Positions 53,012-60,484 of a stretch of DNA of 64,000 nt are shown here, in pieces. The translations under genes and the position numbers were made by a program. The DNA is from Pseudomonas triticicola (lineage in GTDB: Bacteria > Pseudomonadota > Gammaproteobacteria > Pseudomonadales > Pseudomonadaceae): contig NZ_JAHSTX010000001.1 of NCBI RefSeq assembly GCF_019145375.1, forward strand, positions 1,897,001 to 1,961,000, read 5' to 3'. Below the pieces are notes generated by a model. It ran no database searches, was not told the DNA's origin, and saw only the letters and a list, made by a program, of their open reading frames with translations. Each line of letters begins with the position of its first letter. Within the stretch, counting starts at the first letter, position 1.

Positions 53012-53778
53012 GCCTGCTCCCCTTTTTGCCGGTCGATCCGCAGGCGGTACTGGAACGCATCGCCACGGTAATAAAGGTGTTCGAAGTCCAGCGGCTGGCC
53101 GTGGGCATCGTGGGTCAGGCGCTCGATGCGCATGATCGGCGAGCCCGCCTCGACGTTGAGTGCCTGGGTCAGGTCGCTGTCGGCCAGCACTGCGTCGATG
53201 GCCAGATCGGCGTGGCCAAGGGCGATGCCGCAGTCGTTTTCGAGGATCAGAAAGATGTCGCGGGTGACCAGATCCGCCTTCTCCAGTCGCTCGCCGACCG
53301 CTTTGGGCAGGTAGGTGATTTCCAGCGAGATCGGCTCGCGGTTGATCAGGCGCACGCGTTTGATCTGCGCGACGATCTCACCTTCGGCCACCTGCAGACG
53401 CTCGGCGACACGCTTGTCGGCCGGAATGAATTTGAAACTGCGCAGGCGGTTGATCACCTCGTAGCCGCGCCCGGTCATCGACTCGGCGAGGCCTTGCAGG
53501 CTGCTGACGTTCTGAAAGGTTTTCGGCTTGGCGACAAAGGTGCCCTTGCCATGGATCTTGAAGATCAGACCTTCCTTTTGCAGATCACCCAAGGCTTGGC
53601 GCACGGTGATGCGGCTGATTTTGAACAGCGCACCGAGTTCGCTTTCGGAAGGCATCTGACTGTCTTGCGGGTATTCACCGTCGAGAATCCGCGCACGCAG
53701 GACGTCGCGCAGTTGGGTGTGCAGCGGAACGCTACTGAGGGAGAGAACGTTATCGGTCATCGTCGGATCACTTGTCAT
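53008..53778 (-). CDS. GntR-family regulator, UTRA (HutC) type
   Basis: A 256-residue repressor. The winged helix-turn-helix (about 15-90) reads PSESELGALFKISRITVRQALGDLQKEGL and GKGTFVA. The UTRA effector domain (about 100-250) starts LAESMTGRGYEVINRLRSF and includes EPISLEITYLP. It heads the operon that continues with the flavoprotein, ferredoxin and transporter genes. The given start ATG (53778) lies inside a perfect palindrome; a second Met (MTDNVL) at 53760 is an alternative, and neither has a clear ribosome site. Autoregulation is likely. Confidence 0.88.
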   Translation of the reverse strand: MTSDPTMTDNVLSLSSVPLHTQLRDVLRARILDGEYPQDSQMPSESELGALFKISRITVRQALGDLQKEGLIFKIHGKGTFVAKPKTFQNVSSLQGLAESMTGRGYEVINRLRSFKFIPADKRVAERLQVAEGEIVAQIKRVRLINREPISLEITYLPKAVGERLEKADLVTRDIFLILENDCGIALGHADLAIDAVLADSDLTQALNVEAGSPIMRIERLTHDAHGQPLDFEHLYYRGDAFQYRLRIDRQKGEQA

Positions 53779-53791
53779 AACGAGTTATGAC
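53774..53791. promoter_or_regulatory. Palindrome over the GntR start, candidate operator
   Basis: GTCATAAC-GA-GTTATGAC is a perfect 8-bp inverted repeat with a two-base centre. It lies over the regulator's ATG codon and the bases just upstream, the expected place for an autoregulatory GntR/HutC operator. Transcription would start just upstream or within it. Confidence 0.65.
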
Positions 53792-53882
53792 GTGATCTTA
53801 GAGATGTGATGACGAGGTTGAGAAATATTGTTTGGGCATAACCTTAGATGCGCGTTGCGCCGGCAAAATCTGTGGGAGACCT

Positions 53883-53970
53883 GTGGGAGCGAGCCTGCTC
53901 GCGAAAGTGGTGTGTCAGTCACCAAAATACTGACTGACAGGATGCTTTCGCGAGCAGGCTCGCTCCCACA
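53883..53970. repeat. REP doublet
   Basis: Forward and inverted REP cores between the divergent GntR operon start and the Gfo/Idh gene end. Confidence 0.9.
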
Positions 53971-53986
53971 GGAGATCGTGAGCTAT

Positions 53987-54952
53987 TCAGCGTTTGAGGA
54001 TCTCGTCCATTACCCAATCGGTCTTGACGGCTTGCTCGGCCACGGCGGGATGCTGTGAATCACCACGAATATGCGCATTCATCCCCAGCACGTGATGCCA
54101 CTGAATATGCTCGTGATGAGCAATCTCCAGGCTGAGCTGCTCGTCGGCGAACAGCTGCACCGGATGCTCGTCAAACACCGAAAACCCGATCCGCCCTTTG
54201 CTGCCGATGATCTCGACCCGATCTTCACGCCGGTCCGCAACAAAGTTCCAGCAGCCCATGCCCAGCGCTCCGGAAGCGAACCGCCAGGTGGCGCTGACCG
54301 CATCTTCCGCCGCGTACAGACCCGCCTGACGCGCGGTGAAACCGGCGACTTCAACGATGTCGCCAAGCAGATACTGAAACAGGTCCAGGCCATGGCTCGC
54401 CAGGTCGGCAAAGTAGCCGCCGCCAGCCACCGCCGGATCGGTGCGCCAATTCTCCCGACCTTCAAGATCAGCCGGCGACGGTGCTTTGGTCAGTGTCCAG
54501 CTCAGATGGCGGACATCGCCGATGCGCCCCTCCTCCAGCCATTGCCGCACCTGAGCGAAGCGCGGCAGCGAGCGGCGGTAATAGGAGACGAACAAGTGCA
54601 GACCGGCAGCGGCAAACGCTTGCTGCATCTCGCGGCTTTGCCCGGCGTTGAGCGCCATGGGCTTTTCCACGCAGCAATGCTTGCCGGCGGCGGCGACTTT
54701 CAGGCTGTAGGCATGGTGGCTGTCGGGTGGTGTGGCGATGTACACCGCGTCGACTTCGGGGTCGTTGATCAGCGCATCGACATCGGTATAGACGCGGCTG
54801 ATACCGTGGCGCGAAGCGTAATCGGTGACGGCTTCGAGGCGTCGACCCATCACCGCGACCAGTGCCGAACCGGGTGCCTTGTAAAAGGCCGGCCCGCTCT
54901 TGCGTTCAGCGACACTGCCACAACCGATCATGCCCCAGCGCACCACGCTCAT
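53987..54952 (-). CDS. Gfo/Idh/MocA-family oxidoreductase
   Basis: A 321-residue NAD(P)-dependent sugar/inositol-type dehydrogenase. The Rossmann fold opens with RWGMIGCGSVAERKSGPA, and the family EKP motif is present (CCVEKPMALNA). The C-terminal sheet domain follows (GGGYFADLASHGLDLFQYLLGD carries the conserved catalytic-region His). Substrate not predictable. GAGGA precedes the ATG by six bases; the start is nine bases after the DyP peroxidase stop, so the two are co-transcribed. Confidence 0.88.
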   Translation of the reverse strand: MSVVRWGMIGCGSVAERKSGPAFYKAPGSALVAVMGRRLEAVTDYASRHGISRVYTDVDALINDPEVDAVYIATPPDSHHAYSLKVAAAGKHCCVEKPMALNAGQSREMQQAFAAAGLHLFVSYYRRSLPRFAQVRQWLEEGRIGDVRHLSWTLTKAPSPADLEGRENWRTDPAVAGGGYFADLASHGLDLFQYLLGDIVEVAGFTARQAGLYAAEDAVSATWRFASGALGMGCWNFVADRREDRVEIIGSKGRIGFSVFDEHPVQLFADEQLSLEIAHHEHIQWHHVLGMNAHIRGDSQHPAVAEQAVKTDWVMDEILKR

Positions 54953-54961
54953 CTTCAGTCC

Positions 54962-55849
54962 TCAGCCGATGCGCAACGCGCGCAGATCAAGGCGTCCGTC
55001 CTTGAGCGGCGGGCACCAGTAGTAGCCGCCGGTGATCGGCCGACTGATCTGGTACAAGCCATCGGCAATACCGTCCTCCAGACCGCTCATGCGCCGCAGC
55101 TGTGCTTCGAAGGCATCCAGCGAGAAACCGAAAGCGAGGAACATCAAACCGGCGCGATCGCCTTCAATCCATGGCATCGAGCGGCGCACGACGAACGCTT
55201 CCGGCGCGAAGCTCTCTTGCGCGGTGCGTTTGACGTGGGCGGAGATCGGCGCGTCGTCGATTTCTTCGTTATCGCTCAAGCGCCGTCCCATGATGTCGTC
55301 CTTGGCGCCGGCAGACAGGCGATGAAAACCCTTGAGATCGTGCTGCCATTGCTGGATCGCGGCGAAGCTGCCACCGACCAGCCCGTCAGCGCCGGAGCTC
55401 AGCAGCGCGGCGGCGACAGCGGCGTCATCGTGGGGGTTTTCCGTGCCGTCTTCGTAACCGGTGAGGTCGTGGCCGTCCATGTGGCGGAAGGCTTCCTGCA
55501 TCTCTACCAGACGCAAGGCCGGGGCCAGCGCGGCCTCGATAGCGTTGCAGCGGTTGAGCAGTTCACCACGGTCGACACCGTGCAGCCAGATCCACAGGGC
55601 ATGCTGGGTCGACGGGTTGTTCACGCCAAAGCCGGTCAGCGCCGGGAAGCTGCGCAGGCCGGCGATTTCGACATTCAGCGCCTTGGTCAACGACTCACCA
55701 AAGCCAACCACCGCCGACTTGCCATCCACCAGCATCAGCAGGCTGTCGATCGCTTGCGGCAAGGCTTCAACCGACGCCAGGGCGAAAAACAGATGACGTG
55801 CTTGCGCAGGAACAGGGGTAGCGAGAATGCCCGGCTGGTAGTAACTCAT
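54962..55849 (-). CDS. Dye-decolorizing (DyP-type) heme peroxidase
   Basis: A 295-residue DyP peroxidase of the bacterial B type. The GxxDG motif is GYEDG (131-135, catalytic Asp134). The proximal heme ligand is His205 in SAHVKRTA, and the distal Arg is in VVRRSMPW (222-223). All catalytic residues are present. No signal peptide is seen, so it is cytosolic or packed in an encapsulin, but no encapsulin gene or targeting tail is visible. AAGGAG is five bases before the ATG. It sits between DUF72 and Gfo/Idh genes on the same strand. Confidence 0.92.
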   Translation of the reverse strand: MSYYQPGILATPVPAQARHLFFALASVEALPQAIDSLLMLVDGKSAVVGFGESLTKALNVEIAGLRSFPALTGFGVNNPSTQHALWIWLHGVDRGELLNRCNAIEAALAPALRLVEMQEAFRHMDGHDLTGYEDGTENPHDDAAVAAALLSSGADGLVGGSFAAIQQWQHDLKGFHRLSAGAKDDIMGRRLSDNEEIDDAPISAHVKRTAQESFAPEAFVVRRSMPWIEGDRAGLMFLAFGFSLDAFEAQLRRMSGLEDGIADGLYQISRPITGGYYWCPPLKDGRLDLRALRIG

Positions 55850-55923
55850 GTGAACTCCTTGAAAAAGTGCGCGGAGTTTACCTGTAGCCGGATCGTTTGT
55901 GTGGGTGGCGAGAGCGTCGTCGT

Positions 55924-56667
55924 TCAGCGTTCACCGCCTTCGATCAACGCCCTCAAAGTCAGCGCATCGGCCGTGGCGGCACCGCTGGCGGTGTTGTCGA
56001 AGATACACCAGATGTCTTTGCCGTCGGCCTTCGCGCGCCGCAGGTTCTGAGCAAGCTGGTGCAGATAGGCCGCTTCATAAGCGCTGTGATAAATCCGTGG
56101 CGAGCCGTGCAGGCGCCAATACTGCAGGCCTTGCCAGCCACCCGGCGCGGTGTCGCTGCTGATCCGCGAGGGATCGACCACCGCCTGGGCAATCTGCAAA
56201 TCCACCAGCATTGCCTCAGCCTCAGTCCACGATTCGTGTCGCGGCTCCAGCACTACACTGCCCTTGAACCGCTCGCGCAGGGCATGAAAAAACGCCTCGG
56301 CCACCGGCGCATCGAAGGCAAGTTTCGGTGGCAGTTGCACCAGCAGGCAGCCGAGTCGATCACCCAAGCCCTGGCACTGTCCGAGAAACCCATCGAGCGC
56401 GGCCGCGCTGTCCGCCAGCCGCTGTTCATGGGTGATGAGCTTCGGCACTTTCACGGCGAAGCGAAAGTCCGGCGCTACCGAGTCGGCCCAGCGTTCGTAG
56501 GTCTGATGCCGATGCGGGCGGTAGAACGAGCTGTTGATTTCCACACAGTTGAAGCGCGCGGCGTAGCGTTGCAGGTGCGTGCCTTCGGCGGGGAATGCCG
56601 GCCAGTGCTCGCGCCCGAGACTCCAGCCGGCGCAACCGATGTAGATGGTTGACTCGTTCAAGCGCAC
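55924..56667 (-). CDS. DUF72 (YecE-like) protein
   Basis: A 247-residue protein with the DUF72 TIM-barrel-like fold. Family segments are IYIGCAGWSLGREHWPAFP, RFNCVEINSSFYRPHRHQTYERWA, FAVKVPKLITHEQRL and VVLEPRHESWT. Function is unknown for the family. The start is given as GTG 56667, four bases after the upstream ThDP-enzyme stop; a TTG at 56661 is possible. It is part of a four-gene minus-strand run ending with Gfo/Idh. Confidence 0.88.
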   Translation of the reverse strand: MRLNESTIYIGCAGWSLGREHWPAFPAEGTHLQRYAARFNCVEINSSFYRPHRHQTYERWADSVAPDFRFAVKVPKLITHEQRLADSAAALDGFLGQCQGLGDRLGCLLVQLPPKLAFDAPVAEAFFHALRERFKGSVVLEPRHESWTEAEAMLVDLQIAQAVVDPSRISSDTAPGGWQGLQYWRLHGSPRIYHSAYEAAYLHQLAQNLRRAKADGKDIWCIFDNTASGAATADALTLRALIEGGER

Positions 56668-56671
56668 ACCG

Positions 56672-58459
56672 TCATTTCTTCCCGGGCAACACGGCGCCCA
56701 ACACCTGCTTGGCGGTCTGCACGATCACCCCGGCTTCGTCCGGATCGCCCTTGAGCAGGGTCGTGGCGAATTTCTTCGCTTGCTCAAGCTTGATGTGCGG
56801 CGGCAACGGCGGCACGTTCGGGTCGGTCTTGAACTCGATCAGCACCGGCACTTCCGAGGCGAGTGCCTGTTCCCACGCAGCGGCGACCTCTTCCTCGCGA
56901 TCAACGAAAATGCACTTGAGGCCGATGGAAATCGCGAACAGGTGATACGGCACATCAGGAATGCTCTGCGACGCTTCGAATTTGGGATCACCCTCCATTA
57001 CCCGCTGCTCCCAGGTGACCTGGTTGAGGTCTTCATTGTTGAACACCGCGCAGATCCATTTCGGGCTCTGCCATTGCCGCCAGTATTTGGCGACAGTGAT
57101 CAGCTCGGCCATGTTGTTCATCTGCATCGCGCCGTCGCCGACCAGGGCAATGACCGGGCGTTCCGGGAAGGCGAACTTGGCCGCGATCGCATAGGGCACC
57201 GCCGCGCCCATCGAGGCCAGGCCACCGGACAACGAGCATTTCATGCCGCGACGGATTTTCAGATCGCGGGCGAACCAGTTGGCGCAAGAGCCAGAGTCGC
57301 TGGTGATAATCGCCTGCTCGGGCAAACGCGGCGACAACTCGTAGACCACCCGTTGCGGATTGACTGGATCGGCTTTGGCCATGGCGCGTTTTTCCAGGGT
57401 TTTCTCCCAGCTGCTGCGCCAGCCTTCGATCTTCTTGCGCCACTTGTTCGAGGTTTTCTGTTCCAGCAAGGGCAGCAATGCGGCAAGGGTTTCCGCTGAA
57501 TCACCGACCAGATTGACCTCCATCGGATAACGCAGGCTGAGCATGTCCGGCTGCAAGTCGATCTGCACGCCGCGCGCCTGGCCTTCCTTGGGCAGAAACT
57601 CGGAATACGGGAAGCCCGACCCGATCATCAGCAAGGTGTCGCACTCGCTCATCAGCTTGTAGCTGGGCTCGGTGCCGAGCAGGCCGATGCTGCCGGTGAC
57701 CCACTGCAAATCGTCTGGCAACGCTGCTTTGCCCAACAGCGCCTTGGCGACGCCCGCGCCGAGCTTTTCCGCCACGGCGACGACCAGATCGGTCGCCTCC
57801 AGCGCGCCGGCACCCACCAGAATCGCGACTTTCTCGCCACTGTTCAGTACCTCGGCGGCGCGTTGCAGATCGGCTGCATAAGGAACGACTTTCGGCTTGC
57901 TGTAGCCGACGCCGGAATGCGCGGTGCCATGGGCGCGCGCGGGTTGTTCGTAAGGCAGATCCTGCAAGTCATTGGGCAGAATCAGCGCGGTGACGCGGCG
58001 CTCGCCGACCGCAGTGCGCACCGCGCGATCAAGCAGATGGCGCACTTGCGACGGCGCCGAAGCCTGCTGCACAAACGCACCGGCGACATCCTTGAACATC
58101 GACACCAGATCCAGTTCCTGCTGGTAGTGACTGCCCAGCGCCGTGCGCGCCTGCTGACCGACGATGGCCAGCACCGGCATGTGGTCCATGCGCGCATCGT
58201 AGAGACCGGTGATCAGGTGCGAAGCGCCGGGGCCGGAAGTAGCGATGCACACGCCCAGCTCGCCGGTAAACTTGGCGTGGGCCGAGGCCATGAACGCGGC
58301 CATTTCTTCATGCCGCGCCTGGACAAATTCGATTTTGCCTTTGGCCCGGCTCATGGCGCCGAAAACGCCATTGATGCCATCCCCCGGATAACCAAAAATT
58401 CGCGTGACGCCCCATTCGCTGAGCCGCTCAACCAGAAAATCACCTACTGTCATCGTCAT
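56672..58459 (-). CDS. ThDP-dependent enzyme, pyruvate oxidase/acetolactate synthase family
   Basis: A 595-residue thiamine-diphosphate enzyme of the PoxB/acetolactate-synthase group. The catalytic glutamate lies in QARHEEMAAFM (about residue 51-52), and the cofactor motif GDGAMQMNN..FNNEDLNQVTWEQ is intact. The middle FAD-like domain is present (VGAGALEATDLVVAVAEKLG). Pyruvate oxidase (quinone) or glyoxylate-type carboligase are the nearest activities. The start is placed at the ATG at 58459 with GAGGG five bases upstream; an ATG at 58474 is in frame. It heads the four-gene run ThDP-DUF72-DyP-Gfo/Idh. Confidence 0.85.
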   Translation of the reverse strand: MTMTVGDFLVERLSEWGVTRIFGYPGDGINGVFGAMSRAKGKIEFVQARHEEMAAFMASAHAKFTGELGVCIATSGPGASHLITGLYDARMDHMPVLAIVGQQARTALGSHYQQELDLVSMFKDVAGAFVQQASAPSQVRHLLDRAVRTAVGERRVTALILPNDLQDLPYEQPARAHGTAHSGVGYSKPKVVPYAADLQRAAEVLNSGEKVAILVGAGALEATDLVVAVAEKLGAGVAKALLGKAALPDDLQWVTGSIGLLGTEPSYKLMSECDTLLMIGSGFPYSEFLPKEGQARGVQIDLQPDMLSLRYPMEVNLVGDSAETLAALLPLLEQKTSNKWRKKIEGWRSSWEKTLEKRAMAKADPVNPQRVVYELSPRLPEQAIITSDSGSCANWFARDLKIRRGMKCSLSGGLASMGAAVPYAIAAKFAFPERPVIALVGDGAMQMNNMAELITVAKYWRQWQSPKWICAVFNNEDLNQVTWEQRVMEGDPKFEASQSIPDVPYHLFAISIGLKCIFVDREEEVAAAWEQALASEVPVLIEFKTDPNVPPLPPHIKLEQAKKFATTLLKGDPDEAGVIVQTAKQVLGAVLPGKK

Positions 58460-58640
58460 CTTGACCCTCGCCATTTACCGCTGCATGGACATGTAAGGGT
58501 CTGGACAGCCCGCTGCGCGATGAAGTTTCGCTGGATTGCACGGGCATGGGCTCAGGCACCGTGTTTGCGCGGGAATGTTTTTTTGAGGCATGCGCCCTGC
58601 TCTGTGGTCGACTGATAAATCGAGCGAAGGAGGATTGGCC

Positions 58641-59144
58641 ATGACTGAAATACAAACCCTGCTGCTTCAACGCAATGACTGGGTGCCGAACAATCCGCGT
58701 CTGCCAGTGCTGATCTACCGCAGCGCGATTGCCGTTGAAGGCGACGATCCGGCGGCGCGCTTCGAGCAGACGTTCGGCGCCAATGGCTGGCCGGCGCAGT
58801 GGCGCTACGGCATTTATGACTATCACCACTATCACACTGAAGGCCACGAAGTGCTTGGCGTGGCGGCCGGGCAGGCGCGGTTGATGTTGGGCGGGCCTGA
58901 TGGGCAAGTCGTCGACGTCAGCGCCGGTGATGTGCTGTTGCTGCCGGCCGGGACCGGGCACTGCAATCTGGGCTCGAGCGAGGACTTTCTGGTGGTGGGT
59001 GCTTATCCGCCGGGGCAGCAGGCGGATATTTGCCGGGCCGCGCCGAGTGATGCGCAGTTGGCGCGGATTGCGGGGCTGGCGTTTCCTGAGACAGATCCGG
59101 TGCAGGGACTCGGGGGTGCGGTTGGGCGGTATTGGAGCCATTAG
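58641..59144 (+). CDS. Cupin-domain protein
   Basis: A 167-residue single cupin. The first motif is YHHYHTEGHEVLGVAAG (metal-binding His and Glu) and the second LLLPAGTGHCNL. The opening resembles the cupin_2 proteins found near detoxification genes. AAGGAGG lies seven bases before the ATG at 58641. It is divergent from the ThDP-enzyme gene and followed by a REP doublet. Substrate unknown. Confidence 0.88.
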   Translation: MTEIQTLLLQRNDWVPNNPRLPVLIYRSAIAVEGDDPAARFEQTFGANGWPAQWRYGIYDYHHYHTEGHEVLGVAAGQARLMLGGPDGQVVDVSAGDVLLLPAGTGHCNLGSSEDFLVVGAYPPGQQADICRAAPSDAQLARIAGLAFPETDPVQGLGGAVGRYWSH

Positions 59145-59164
59145 GCGCGGCGACCCTGCCGACG

Positions 59165-59262
59165 CTTTCGCGAGCAGGCTCGCTCCCACAATGAATACGG
59201 GTGAACCCTGTTTCTCTGTCCAATACATACCCCTGTGGGAGCGAGCCTGCTCGCGAAGGCGG
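59165..59262. repeat. REP doublet
   Basis: Inverted then forward REP cores between the cupin and yghU genes. Confidence 0.9.
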
Positions 59263-59374
59263 CAGATCGGTTTGCATCATTCAATATGAATAACCGCACT
59301 CACCGCTGGCACCCGCCGGAAATTTTCCCTACGGTGTCTACCTGTTCTCTCCCAGCATCGACGAGGTCCGTTTC

Positions 59375-60214
59375 ATGAGCAATGCGTCTTACGTTCCGCC
59401 CAAGGTCTGGAAACACGAAGCTCCTTCCGGCGGCCACTTCGCCAGCATCAACCGGCCGATCGCCGGGCCGACCCACGACAAGGAACTGCCGGTCGGCAAG
59501 CATCCGTTGCAGCTGTATTCGCTGGCCACGCCCAACGGCGTCAAGGTCACCATCATGCTCGAAGAGTTGCTCGCACTCGGCCACAGCGAGGCCGAATACG
59601 ACGCCTGGCTGATCCGCATTGGCGAGGGCGATCAGTTCTCCAGCGGTTTTGTCGAGGTCAACCCGAATTCGAAAATCCCGGCGCTGCTGGATCGCAGCGT
59701 CGAGCCCCCGATCCGGGTGTTCGAGTCCGGCTCGATCCTGCTGTATCTCGCGGAAAAGTTCGGCGCCTTGCTGCCCAAGGATCCGGCCGGTCGCACCGAA
59801 ACCCTCAACTGGCTGTTCTGGCAAATGGGCTCGGCACCGTATCTGGGCGGGGGTTTCGGGCATTTCTACGCGTATGCGCCGGAGAAGCTCGAATACCCGA
59901 TCAACCGCTTCACCATGGAAGCCAAACGGCAACTGGATGTGCTCAATCGCCGCCTCGCCGACAACGCCTATCTGGCCGGCGAGGATTACACCATTGCCGA
60001 CATCGCCGTTTGGCCGTGGTACGGGCAGTTGGTGCGCAACAACGTCTACTCGGCGGCGGAATTTCTCGCCGCTCATGAGTACAGCCATGTGCAGCGCTGG
60101 GCCGAAGAAATCGCCAAGCGGCCAGCGATCATCCGTGGGCAGCGAGTGAATCGCACCTGGGGTGATGAAGACAGTCAGGTGCCGGAGCGGCATGGGGCGA
60201 AGGATCTGGACTGA
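59375..60214 (+). CDS. yghU: Glutathione-dependent disulfide-bond oxidoreductase YghU
   Basis: A 279-residue GST-fold enzyme of the nu class (YghU). It has the family opening YVPPKVWKHEAPSGGHFASINRPIAGPTH, the N-terminal thioredoxin-like domain binding two glutathiones (NPNSKIPALLD, VFESGSILLYLAEKFG) and the helical C-terminal domain. YghU reduces disulfides and hydroperoxides in the cytosol. Length is close to the E. coli enzyme. It is monocistronic, flanked by REP doublets. Confidence 0.93.
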   Translation: MSNASYVPPKVWKHEAPSGGHFASINRPIAGPTHDKELPVGKHPLQLYSLATPNGVKVTIMLEELLALGHSEAEYDAWLIRIGEGDQFSSGFVEVNPNSKIPALLDRSVEPPIRVFESGSILLYLAEKFGALLPKDPAGRTETLNWLFWQMGSAPYLGGGFGHFYAYAPEKLEYPINRFTMEAKRQLDVLNRRLADNAYLAGEDYTIADIAVWPWYGQLVRNNVYSAAEFLAAHEYSHVQRWAEEIAKRPAIIRGQRVNRTWGDEDSQVPERHGAKDLD

Positions 60215-60237
60215 TTTCAGAAAAAACGCATCACCCT

Positions 60238-60325
60238 GTGGGAGCGAGCCTGCTCGCGAAAGCGGAGTATCAGACAACGAATCTGTTGAATGACCCACCG
60301 CCTTCGCGAGCAGGCTCGCTCCCAC
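60238..60325. repeat. REP doublet
   Basis: Forward and inverted REP cores between yghU and the TonB-receptor promoter. Confidence 0.9.
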
Positions 60326-60416
60326 ATTTGCGTCCGAAGGCCATCGAATCCAATTGTGAAAAAATCATTAACTAACTGACTCGTAGGGGTTTATTCCCCC
60401 GGAAACTTCCGACATA

Positions 60417-60451
60417 CTAATGCGAATAATTCTTACATGCACTCGCATTAG
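60417..60451 (+). promoter_or_regulatory. Fur-type iron-regulatory region
   Basis: CTAATGCGA (60417-60425) and TCGCATTAG (60443-60451) form a perfect 9-bp inverted repeat around GAATAATTCTTACATGC, a sequence that resembles Pseudomonas Fur boxes (AATAATTCT core). It is 34 bases upstream of the siderophore receptor start, where iron repression is expected. Confidence 0.6.
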
Positions 60452-60484
60452 TTTCGTTTGGGTAAATCTTGGGGAAGCAGATAG

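Noticed and set aside
54962..55849. Encapsulin cargo role for DyP
   Set aside because: No encapsulin gene is near and no C-terminal targeting tail is recognisable.
54071..56050. 659-residue plus-strand open frame across Gfo/Idh and DyP genes
   Set aside because: It runs antisense over two well-supported genes and shows no domain.
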